DNA from: Chrysogorgia sp. JL179-B06
Taxonomy: Eukaryota > Cnidaria > Anthozoa > Scleralcyonacea > Chrysogorgiidae
Direction: 5' to 3'
Length of the DNA stretch: 64,000 nucleotides
NCBI GenBank assembly: GCA_035772405.1
Contig: JAYKKM010000505.1
Location: 372,001-436,000 of the forward strand
Positions 1-12,200 of the stretch are shown here, one piece after another. Both the position numbers and the translations under genes were made by a program. Numbering within the stretch: position 1 is the stretch's first letter; the number at the start of each line of letters is the position of its first letter. The notes beneath the pieces were generated by a model, which was given only the letters and a program-made list of their open reading frames with translations, had not been told where the DNA came from and did not search any database.

Positions 1-134
1 TGACAGCGTCTAACGATACAAGATGAGATGAATGGTTATTATTGTCTGTATATTTAGCTAAGTTCACTGTGGTGAAAGTACAACAGCATATATGGAACCT
101 AATTATCATAATTTAAGTATTTTTTTCTTCGCAG

Positions 135-269
135 TACTTTAAAATGGGAAACTCATTAAAAGAGTTGCTTCATCAGGAAATGGAATTAAATGCTATAAAT
201 AAAAAGGTTTGCCAGTCTGAAGAAAAAGTTTGCCAGTCTGAAGAAAAAGTTACCAAATTTAAAAAGCAG
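135..269 (+). CDS. Adaptor-like gene, first visible exon
   Basis: The exon has 45 codons in phase 0 after a pyrimidine-rich acceptor. It contains MGNSLKELL at 144 and an exact 21-nt duplication (208-249) that encodes VCQSEEK twice, adding one heptad. The donor is the weak AAGCAG|GTCAGC. Confidence 0.65.
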
Positions 270-3200
270 GTCAGCTAACCAAAAATTCATGTATTTGTAT
301 TCTAATCTGGTATTTGTGTTGTGTAAAATTGTAGCATGTTTTTTATTTTTATTTTTTGTAAAATAAAGCCTGCGCTAAATAATAACTTTCATGCGTTGAA
401 AGTACTTTTTAAATTCTAACATTTGGTTTATTTAGTATTTGATAGGCGGTTATACTATTGTGGTCAAAGGGGATTTTTAATTTCAATTTTTTTTCATGAA
501 AGAAATAGTCAACAAAGCTTTGTAATATAAGAATAAACATGAAAGCTGTTAAGTTCTCAAAAGAACTGGATATAATATGAAAAGGAGAAATAAGAGAACT
601 ACAATGTGTCGAAAACTACTTAAGTAAGAGTACTTACGTATATATTCGTGGACGACGTTTCGGACGATGTGTCCTTTTTCCAGGTCAGATGGAGAAGACC
701 ACATCTGACCTGAAGAAGAATGTAAGTCGCTGTTTCTGGTTGGTATATAAAGGCGATACATTCAGCGGAGTCCCAGTCAATGTCGTTTGTATACGTGGTG
801 TTCAGCAATAGGATAGGATAACTTTATTTAAACAGGTTTGCCTCTTCAGTTACAAGACTGGTATTCATAAGGGACCTGTGTTTAAGTTACATAATATTAG
901 TTACATACTGTATATCAAAAGATATAACTCAGACAAAATGTAAATTATAGACTATAAAATTATATAAAAAATTAAAAGTTAAAAAGTGTCAATTATATAA
1001 ATATTTCTTAATTTGAGTCTTAAAACTAGAAAGTAAAGATGCCTCTTTTACTTTAGTGGGCAATTTATTATATGATTAGTTCAATGTGATTAGTTCTTTC
1101 CCCGTTTCTATATAGTAGCTCGTTTGTGTTCAGCTAATCTGATTTTTAGGTTTCTGCCGGTCTCACCAATATTACATAGTGTCCTAGTGGCAGTCGGCGC
1201 ATTTGATCTTGTAAATTGCCTTGTCTTTCGTGAGGCTGTTCTTTGTCTTTCACTTGATCAGTATATGTCGCAAAGTGGTCATATAGGTTTGGGCTACACG
1301 TATATATTATAAGGTCGTAAAATACGTAATAATTTCTGATATATACCTTTAATGTATGGTATTGTTGCTGTTGTCACGGTTGTACTGCTATCGGTCTCAT
1401 TGATCTCATTGTTTTTGTGGTTGTTCCGTTCAATAAAGTTAGTATTGTAGTTGTTTTTGCGAAACACGTGCCGAAGATATTCGTTTTCGTCGCGTAGAGT
1501 TTCGGATAAGTTGTGCTCGTATTGTCAAAGTCTTAATGGTTGTTGCTTTGTGTACCGTTGGGTGTTGCTGCGTGTTGGTTTTCTGTAAACACTTGTCGTT
1601 AGTTTGTTCTTGCCACGTGTTACTAAACAGTCTAGAAAAGGAGGAGCTCCATTCTCCTCGATTTCTGTAGTAAATTGTATGTTACAGTTCTGTTCGTTAT
1701 CGTCTTGATGTGCACAGTAATGATTGGTGTCGTGAACGTAGCGAAACCAAAAAGATATAGGGATGGTAGGCACTTTAAAATTACTTGCATTGCTTCATAC
1801 ATGTATGTATGTAGTTATTGTAGTCAGACCTACAGTATGAGAATACTAAAATGATTAACATTTACATTATAAAAATGTATTTGGTTAAAAATGCTAAAAT
1901 ATTAAAAACTTAAAAACAAGTACATTATCCTCTCTTTAAAAGACGTTTTAGGAGCATTATGCAATATAGTCTCAATGCTCTTACATCAATAACTACTAAT
2001 TTTTTAATAATTTCTTTATAAATCAAAACTACTACATATAATAATAATAATAATAATAATAATAAAGACGTATTAGGAGCATTATACAATAGTCTCAATG
2101 CTCTTACAACAGTATATATATTCTTAAAGTTACTTTTAAAACTAATTGCAGTTTCATTATAAGATAAGCCTACTACATATATTAACACTATGAACAATAA
2201 CTATTAATTTTAAAAAAGAAAAGTCTTAACTGCAGACTTAAAACTACTTAACATTTCAAAGCTTCTAATTTCCTGTGGTAATGAATTCCACAGTTTTGGT
2301 GCTGCAACCGAGAATGCTCTGTCTCCATGAGTCACCGTTTTGGATTTTGGCTCGAGTAGCACATTTCGGTCAGATGATCTCAAACTACGAGTAGGTTTAT
2401 ATTTAGTTAGAAAATCAGTAATATAAACAGGCGCCTGGCCATGCAAAGCCTTGAAAGTAATTATTAGTATCTTAAAAACAATCCGTGATCTCACTGGCAA
2501 CCAGTGAAGATTACGTAGCACCGGGGAGATATGCTCCGATTTTTTAACCCTTGTAACAAGTCTAGCAGCTGTATTTTGAATTCGCTGTAACTTGCTCAAT
2601 TCAGTTTCTGGTAAGCCATATAGGATGCTATTACAGCTGTCAAGTTTTGATGTTATGAATGCATGCACCAACTTCTCACAGTCCTTTTCACTCAAATATT
2701 TCCTGATCTTGCCAATATTTCTGATAGCCAAAGTGGCCAATTTACAAATGATATTTACATGAGTATTTAATTTTAAATGTCTATCAACAGCAACACCGAG
2801 ATCACGTGCAACCGGAGCCTGTTGGATTATCACATCATTGACACATATTTCTGGCATTGGTTCGCAATGCATAAAACGTGATGATAGATGATACTACTAA
2901 AGCTCAAAACTGTTAATTTGAAGAAAGGACTAAGTCTTAAGTGCTGACATAAAATTATTTAAACAGTCGGCTCTTTTAATATAGGCTTCAGTCAGAGAGC
3001 TTCTTTTAATTCTTCGCTTAATTGTTCCATACCGATAAAGTTAAAATCATGGAGATCGTGTCCCTCTATTAAAATGGGGGCACTTCGCATGATTTTTTGT
3101 TGGTAATCGTGGCGGCATACTACGAAACCCGGACTCGGACCCGGACTCGACTCGGACTCGACTCTGAAAACCCGGACTCGCCCTCGCAAAAGCCGGACTC

Positions 3201-6200
3201 CGACTCAAAAACCAGGAAAACTCAATGTTTGGTAAAATAAACGAAACCGTAAATATAAGTATGTCTCCGCAGTTACAATTTGAAGTATATGACTCATAAA
3301 CAACGAAACAGGATTACACAGCGTGACGCTGTCAATGGTGATACAAGCTGGCCACTACTGCCAGGTGTTTTCGGATGCTTTTCCTTTGCTGAACAAAAGC
3401 TGAAAAGCGCGATTTTAATAGCCACAATTTAACGCAATCAGTGTCATCCTTTAAAAAACGTTGAATCTTTATATTGCTTATAAGCATGATAAGTTATAAG
3501 CTTGCGCTGAAAAGCTACCGATAATTTTTAATTATTAAGGGTTACAACGCGCTAAATTGCGTTAAATTGTGGCTATTAAAATCGCGCTTTTCAGCTTTTG
3601 TTCAGCAAAGGAAAAGCATCCGAAAACACCTGGCAGTAGTGGCTAGCTTGTATCACCATTGACAGCGTCATGCTGTGTAATCCTGTTTCGTTGTTTATGA
3701 GTCATATACTTCAAATTGTAACTGCGGAGACATACTTATATTTACGGTTTCGTTTATTTTACCAAACATTGAGTTTTCCTGGTTTTCAGAGTCGAGTCCG
3801 ACTTGTGATTACGGAAACGGATTTGAAACACTTAGTCAATATAAGTGTCGCTCGCCCTTTTAATTGTAGGTGTTGGAATCTATTCACACCAAGTTGTCAG
3901 ATCCTGACTTGTTCCGACAAAAGGAATTTGTTTTTAAAACCACATTATTTTAGGAACACCGTCGTGACGCTTTTGCGTCTGACGTAACTGGACTTTTAGT
4001 TGACTAAATACAAGTAATATGTTTTAATTATTTAGCAGATGTAGCACTTGATAAGTTGTCTATCGAAATGCATCGGGCTCATCTTTAGTTTTAAAAGAGT
4101 TCTTTTCAGAACTTTGGGTTATTTCATTGGGATTATTATACATATTATCGTGTTTGATAATATATTTGTAGTGTTTTCAAACAGTTCTTGTAAGAACTAT
4201 ATTTACCATTTCACCATGGTTTCGACGTCGACAAAATCGTTGTTCTAATATATAGCTACATATATAAATGCTATATATTTGTTAATTAATCATAAACATT
4301 GTTTATTTTTCGAGCATAAAAGTATTGTTATGAATGTTTTGTGTATCACATTTTCGATTTAACGTTTTCCTAGAATGTTGGAAAAGAGAAGAAAGGCGAT
4401 TGCTCAAAACGTTTGTCGTTCCTGGAAGATCTAGGAAACGTAGGTTGTTTGAAATCTATATATCGAGTACCTCATTATAGTTTGAATATAGGGAATTGAC
4501 TTAAACGAGAACAGGCAGTATTCTAGTATTTTTCACACAAGGGGACTATATATATACAATAGTTGAGAAAGACCAACGTGATAACACGTGTATAGCAGTC
4601 TTATAAATTTCTGCCCTTCAAATTAGATTTATAAAATAGGAGTAACCACAGGTTAAATGTGCGAACCCGGTATATTCTCTCCTGAAGAATTTCTTTAAAT
4701 CCTTGGTGTTTGGAGCGTCTTTTACATTTTATGGAGATTAAGCTTCACATCGACCGACGTTTGAAACATAAAATATAATGTCGTGAAAGAGAACTTGTGA
4801 CGATAAACTAAAATACGAAACCAATCACGTAATGTTGAAATTCAAAACGCTAACACGGCGAGGTGTTTACTTTTGGTCGGCTCGAGTTCACGGAGTCTTT
4901 ATTTAGAGATCAGTGGTGGGGGTGAATACACTACCCAGCTGCAAATTCCCTATTCCTCAGATTAGGTTGCTCCCATGGTTCGTTCACTAGTGCTCGCTCT
5001 ATGGTTTAATATTAGACTATATTAAAATAGGATAGTTTGTTTGTTTTCATGTAGGCTGAACTGGAGTACGAAGAATTGAAGGCTTCTTTGGATGTCCAAA
5101 ACACAAAACACGAAATTCTAAAAGTAAGAACTTTTTAGTAGAGTTCGGGTTTTATAATCTCGTAATAACACAATATATCTATATCTGGCATGTTGCTCGC
5201 TTCGATGATAACTACACAACAGAATACACACGAGCAAATAACTCTTATGAGCGACTGCCGTCCCTTAAGTTACGTCACATAAGCTAGTTACAAGACTACG
5301 GAGCCCCAAAAGTGACATTGAAACCACTCCACTTTTTCGATGCTGATATGGAAATCCACTCTTCTTTTTCGCATTCCTTTTTTGTTGATTTTATTATAAT
5401 GCTACTTGTTTTATTGTTCAAGGTGGAATGTATTTTCCGCCATATATTCCCATCCTCGCGGGAGCAATAATTTGGGAAGAGCCGATCTGATAAGATATTG
5501 TGAATTGGATTTCCATTGTAAAAAAATATTGCTCTTCCCTGCTGTATACCAAGGAATACAGTTAAGTCCACGTCATCTAAAGAGAATAAAAAAAATCTGG
5601 AAGTAAACAGAAGAAGAAATCCAAACCCAATTCACAATATATCTTATCAAATCGGCTCTTCCAAAATTATTGCTCCCGCGGGTGGAATATATGGCGGAAA
5701 AATACATTCCACCATATTTAAAGGGGAACTGTTCCCCAAAACTAATTACTTTTAAATAAAAGGTCTTTAAGTATAATCTTTAGTAATGTTAATAGTTTTA
5801 CGGAATCTGCTCTTGTACTCGAGAAATAACATTTTCATTCTTGTATTTTATGCTGCAGGATGCCGCTTAGATTTTGCTCGACGGCTCAAGATTGATGTAC
5901 AGCGGTGGTTTTCTTTTCAATTTTGACGTCATTGAGTGCTTGTCTTTTGTTCCTTGCACACAAGTGACGTCAACATTGAAAAGAAACCCCCGCTGTTCAT
6001 CGAACCTGAGCCGTCGAGCAAACTCCAGAATGACCCAAATATGGCGGCATCCAGGAGCTTAAAATGCGAGGAAAACGTTATTTCTCAAGATCAGATGCCG
6101 TAAAAACGTAACATTTCTGAACATTATTCTTAAAGGATTTTTATTTAAAAGTAATTTACTTTTTATAGTTCCTCTTTAAAGAGAGATATATTGGAAACGA

Positions 6201-9200
6201 ATGGACCAGATCAAAAACTATAAAAGAACTTAAGAGCTATTTCGACGTCCTTTATACAAAAAGCTAAGAACTGTGGGCGGTTATATACACTTTCAATTAA
6301 TCCTGTTAACACCTGTAAAAACCACACCTTCGGATATAGATACTTAACAATGCACAACCTCAACCCCGTTACTTTTTGGCCATTTATGCCAAATATTTGG
6401 ATGTCAAAAATGACTAAATTTACGCTAGTTTCTGCTCGTATCTACGGCATTGTTTAAGCTAAGTTTTCATATTTTAAGCTTATTTCGACAATTTAAAAAT
6501 GGTCGAGAAAATCGTCAAAAAGTTAAGGTTAACACCCCTTTCCTTTTGGCCATTTTTGCCAAATTTTTGGATGTTAAAAAATGACTAAATTTACGCTAGT
6601 TTCTGCTCATATTAATATCTACGGCATTATTTAGGCTAAATTTACATATTTTTATATTTGGTCAAATTTGGCCATTTTTGCAAAATGTTTGGATGTCAAA
6701 AAATGACTAACTAGTTTCTGCTCATATTTTATGCTTATTTCGACAATTTAAAAATGGTCGAAAATAGTCAAAAAGTTAAGGTTAAATTACGATACAACCT
6801 TGTCAAGTTGATTTAAAAAATGTGTGTTGTCATTGTAAGATGATGTACTGGACTTTACCATGACGTTAGGCTAAACTTATAATGACATACAATGTACTGT
6901 CAACAGCACTGTATTTTTTAAACATTTTAATTTACGATTGTTTTCACTTTGTTGACCAAGTTCATCAGACGATAACATAGCTTTTTTCTTGAAAATATTT
7001 TCTTTCTTGTAGGCAAAGTGCTTACGTGACGCTATAACTCAGCTTGCAAGTGGCACTACCATGTTAGCTGTGCAACTTTCAACCATAGGCCAAGCGCAAA
7101 AGGAGCTAGCCAACGCAATTCCTCTTGTGCCTACTCAGATGACAGAGAAAAACGAATACCAAGGTTGGCGGGAAGAACTAGATTTCTAGATTTAGGTTTT
7201 ATAGATTGATGGATTATGAAATTAATTTCATTTTAACCTAGTTTTCACCAAATAAATTGTATTGGTCCACAACAACCAAGAAAAATTGATTTTGTTTCCG
7301 AATCTTTTTCTAGGATACGAGCACACGGATGAAATCGTCCAGAAAACGGCTGACGCCTTGCGTATACCTCGACCAGTGCCTCTGTGTAAGCAACAAGCGA
7401 CAAAGAATCTGCAGGTGCGTAAGAAGCATTTGGCATCCTGTTTTTACCCAGTGCCAAGTTTACCACATGCAGTGCAGGATCAGGACTGGTTATTAGTGGA
7501 CGCTCCACACGACACCACCGAAGACCCAAGTAAGCAAGATCAACAAGCTAGATTTGATCATCAAATGTTGACGTCTTTGAAGAATCGTCTTGGAATTGAT
7601 AGTCCTCGCGGCAGATCGCACATCTCAAGTCCTGCAATTGAACAGCGTCAGGATATGAAATCTCATGGGCTTCATTCCAGGCATGTAGATCATGTGAGGT
7701 ATCCGGCAGCGGCTTCATCTCCACCGGATTCACCGCCACCTCGCGCCCCCAAGAAAGGTGAGTAATATTTACTGACATATATGATGGACTCTCCCGTCGC
7801 TATCGACGTATGAGTGTTCAGGAACAAATAAGTTTCATAAAAAAAGCAAAGTCTCTATAACAAAATAAAGGCAAAATTACTATAACTATTCACACTAGAA
7901 GCAGAATGAAACACTCAAGCACTGTGTCTATTCCTCGACTGATGTAACGACAGTCCTTGAAAGGCCTTTACTTGAAAGGCCTTTGGCAAGTTGAGCATTT
8001 CCATTCAGCTTCTTCAACCACTACTGGATCGTTGAGTGAGTTGCAAGTCCTGCTTTTGATCTACTATGGAAATTGCAGACTACAGGTATATAATACACAC
8101 ATGCTCGTCACCGACTGGAAGTTGTAGTCGAGCTTTCGATGCTTCCCTCTATGACTTCCTATGATATAGCCTCCTCACTTCAAATTCGCGGATCCTCTCA
8201 CCGCATTCTTTACGCCAGCGCGATCCAAGGGCAGGTGCTCCCACTTTTTCGGATCGAAATTGAGACGCTTCAGATTTTCCTTGACCTTGTCTTTATACCG
8301 CTGCTACTATAAAGGACAATCTTTGGAATACGAGATTCGTCCATTCGAATAACATGGCCAACCCAACGCATTTGATATCGGACGAGGAAAGCCTCCATAC
8401 CGCTACAGTAATACCGCATCTATTGAGGACTTCGGCGTTTGTTACCTGCTCCTCCCACTTGATATTGGCAATAGATCGAAGACTGTGCATGTGAAATGCA
8501 TCCAGCCGATTTACTTGCTCTCTGTATAGGGTCCATGCCTCACAGTTATACAGGAGGGTTATTAGAACAACAGCTATTGAGCGAGATGGCGTGCGTCTTC
8601 CACAGTCTGTTTGTCAGTTTGCCGAAAGCGTTGCTGGCTTTACCAATCCTCAGGGTTATATCGTCATCGATTCTGGCGTTCGCAGTTGTATTCGATCCGA
8701 GGTATATATTAAACGATTCGGATGTTTTGAAAGGCTTCTCATCGATGTAGATGACTGGATTTGATTGGTCGGCGTTGGAGTGAGATTGATGAACAAATTC
8801 TGTTTATTAATACTGATGGTGAGACCAAAGGCATTAGCTGCCTTTGCAAACCTATCCACCAGATCTTGCATTTTCTCCAAAGAGTGGGAGACAAGGGCAC
8901 AGTCATCGGCGAAGAGCAGCTCACGGATCAGTTCTGCTCTACATATAGTCTTGGCTTTGAACCTCTGCTGATTGAACAGGCCGCCGCTTGATCGAAATTG
9001 AAGTTTGACGCCAACTTCATAGTCTTGATACGCGTAACGTAACATGACTGAGAAAAACAGAGCAAACAGGACAGGAGCCAAGACGCATCCGTGTTTCGTG
9101 CCATTTGTAACATCGAAGGGTAGAGAAAACTGATCTGCAGATAGAACTGTCGCAAGCATACCATCGTGGGATGAGATGATGACATTTAGCATCTTCTCTG

Positions 9201-12200
9201 GGATACCAAGCCTCAAGAGGATTTTCCACAACGCGTCCCTCGAGACGGTGTCAAAGGCTTTTGTCAGGTCAATAAAGACCAAGAAGAAGTCTCTACCGCT
9301 CTCACGGGCCTTCTCCTGGATCTGTCTAAGAGCGAATATCGATTGTGCCACGACCAGCACAGAAGCCACACTGAGACTCGGGATACACAGATTGGATAAG
9401 ATGTTTGTTGTTCCTGTTCAGGATGATTCTTGCGAATATTTTACCAGCTATTGCGAGGAGGGATATGCCACGATGGTTGTCACAGATAACCTTCTTGCCT
9501 TTGTTTTTCTACAGGTGAACTACAGTATTGATGTGTCCTTTAATTGCTGTGGTACAGCGCCTATACTCCACATACTGTAGCGACAAACAACGCAGTCAGC
9601 TTCTTAATCAGTTGCTCGCCACGAGACCTGGCGATTTACCATTTGACAGCTGCTTTACAGATATTTTCACCTCGGCAATTGTAGGATCAGAAGCAAGATC
9701 ATCAAGCACGGGCATTTGAGGAATACCATGAATAGCATCAAAATCGACCAATGATTCACGATTGAGAACACGGTTGAAGTGCTCAGCCCATCTCTTTAGG
9801 ATGTCCTCCTTATCGGTAAGAAGCTTAGAACCATCTTCGGAAAGGAGAGGTGTATTTCCGCTTGAACGAGGCCCAAAGACAGTTTTGAGATCTACGTAGA
9901 CCGCATCTCACGGGCCTTATTTCTCCACCAAGCCTCTTTCATTGAACGCAGATGGGTTTGGACAACACGTTTACATTGGAGGTTTTCGTTTTTCTTGGAG
10001 AAACATGGTTTGTCATTGATCCAGGCTTTGTGAGACAAGTGTATTTTATAAAGAAGCTGAGTGATTTCCGGATCGTTTTCATCGAACCAATCACGATGTT
10101 TTCTGCGCAAATAGCCCAATACAGTACCTCTACAGAAGATTGATAAACCGTATCTCTCAAGGCTTTCCATGAGGTTTCGATGTCGTATTCAGAGATTTCA
10201 ATGCCTTCTATATTAGCCGTGATTTTTTCGGATGGCTGTTCTTGATTCGTGGCAACGTTCGCGGGAGAGACGTTGAATTTCCTCGGCATTTTCGTCTTCT
10301 TCTGAGCTTTCCTATTTTCATGAATCTTCAGAGAAATCTTGCTTCGTATCAAACGATGATCAGACCAGCATTCTGTACCGATATGCACGAGTTGTGTTGA
10401 CAAAATTGCGATCGCGCTGACGAACTGTGACGTAATCGAGCAAATGCCAGTGGTTCGACCTCGGATGACACCAAGAGGTTTTGTGCTTGTTTTTCTGCTG
10501 AAAGATTGTATCAACGATATTGAATTCACTACAAAGCGAAAGCAGCAATAGACCATTCGAATTCATCTTTCCAATACCATGTGTATACCAAGTACTCCAG
10601 GCCAGCTGGTATAATCTGACCCGACACGAGTATTGAAGTCTCCAAGCAGAGTGATGGAGTCATGAAAAAGAACTTTCCGGAGAGCCTCTCTTAACTCAGA
10701 GTAGAAGGTTTCTTTGACTTCTTCATCATTTTTCATTGTGGGAGCATAGGCGCTGATGAAAGTACATGTAGCATGCCTTTCTTTTGATACTGGAATGCGT
10801 AGAGTCATGAGACGTTCATTTATACATTTTGGAACAGAGGTCATTTTTTTCACAATCTCAGACTTAATCGCTCGTCAATGTAATGTATCTGCTCGTCAAT
10901 GTAATGTATTTGCTCGTCAATGCAATGTATAATTTGCTCGTCAATGCAATGTATAATTTGCTCGCCAATGCAATGTATAATTTGCTCGTCAATGCAATGT
11001 ATAATTTGCTCGTCAATGCAATGTATAATTTGCTCGTCAATGCAATGTATTTGCTCGTCAATGCAATGTATTTGCTCGTCAGGCAATGTATTTGCTCGTC
11101 ATTGCACTGTATTTGCTCGTCATTGCACTGTATTTGCTCGTCATTGCACTGTATTTTCTCGTCAGGGCAATGTATTTGCTCGTCAATGCAATATATAATT
11201 TGCTCTTCAATGCAATGTATTTGCTCGTCAGGGCAATGTATTTGCTCGTCAATGCAATGTATTTGCTCGTCAATGCAATGTATTTGCTCGTCAATGTAAT
11301 GTATAATTTGCTCGTCAATGCAATGTATAATTTGCTTGTCAATGCAATCTATTTGCTTGTCAATGCAATCTATTTGCTCGTTAATGCAATGTATTGCTCG
11401 TCAATGCAGTGTATTTGCTCGTCAATGCAATGTATAATTTGCTTGTCAATGCAATCTATTTGCTCGTCAATGCAATGTATAATTTGCTTGTCAATGCAAT
11501 CTATTTGCTCGTCAATGCAATCTATTTGCTCGTCAAGGCAATGTATTTGCTCGTCAGGGCAATGTATTTGCTCGTCAATGCAATGTATTTGCTCGTCAAT
11601 GCAATATATTTGCTCGTCAATGCAATGTATTTGCTCGTCAATGTAATGTATAATTTGCTCGTCAATGCAATGTATAATTTGCTTGTCAATGCAATCTATT
11701 TGCTTGTCAATGCAATCTATTTGCTCGTTAATGCAATGTATTGCTCGTCAATGCAGTGTATTTGCTCGTCAATGCAATGTATAATTTGCTTGTCAATGCA
11801 ATCTATTTGCTCGTCAATGCAATGTATAATTTGCTTGTCAATGCAATCTATTTGCTCGTCAATGCAATCTATTTGCTCGTCAAGGCAATGTATTTGCTCG
11901 TCAGGGCAATGTATTTGCTCGTCAATGCAATGTATTTGCTCGTCAATGCAATATATTTGCTCGTCAATGCAATGTATTTGCTCGTCAATGCAATGTATTT
12001 GCTCGTCAATGCAATGTATTTTTTCCTCAGGGCAATGTATTTGCTCGTCAATGCAATGCCGTATTTGCTCGTCAATGCAATGTATGTGCTCGTCAAAGCA
12101 ATGTATTTGCTCGTCAATGCAATGTATTTGCCTTCCTTATAAGGAATACGTTACATATCCCTATATATATATATATTTGTATTAAGCCACGTACTAAGTT

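Larger units (their letters stand above)
590..1773 (-). mobile_element. Penelope-like element relic, split by a LINE 3' end
   Basis: The - strand reads, in order, an RT C-terminal piece (1525-1773), a decayed GIY-YIG domain (about 1112-1235) and a 3' tail. The tail resumes at 807 with an IDWDSAE motif that in Penelope elements follows the GIY-YIG core. The gap 808-1085 is filled by an unrelated LINE 3' end. The element is truncated at 1774 and cannot be active. Confidence 0.65.
8180..10862 (-). mobile_element. APE-endonuclease/RT LINE (RTE-like), decayed
   Basis: Read on the - strand: endonuclease (10853 to about 10340), linker, reverse transcriptase (9369-8656) and a C-terminal tail (about 8450-8290) with a WVGHVIRMDESRIPK motif. 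Stops and frameshifts separate the parts. The 5' end is lost where the 21-bp minisatellite begins at about 10866. The family is close to the LINE proteins often mislabelled craniofacial development protein 2. Confidence 0.8.

Noticed and set aside
10866..12135. Superficial resemblance to a CRISPR array
   Set aside because: There are no unique spacers; units are contiguous, and the context is an animal intron with no cas genes.
10850..12185. Long open frames up to 263 codons in the 21-bp array
   Set aside because: They are forced by a unit length divisible by three and exist on both strands; codon content follows the repeat.
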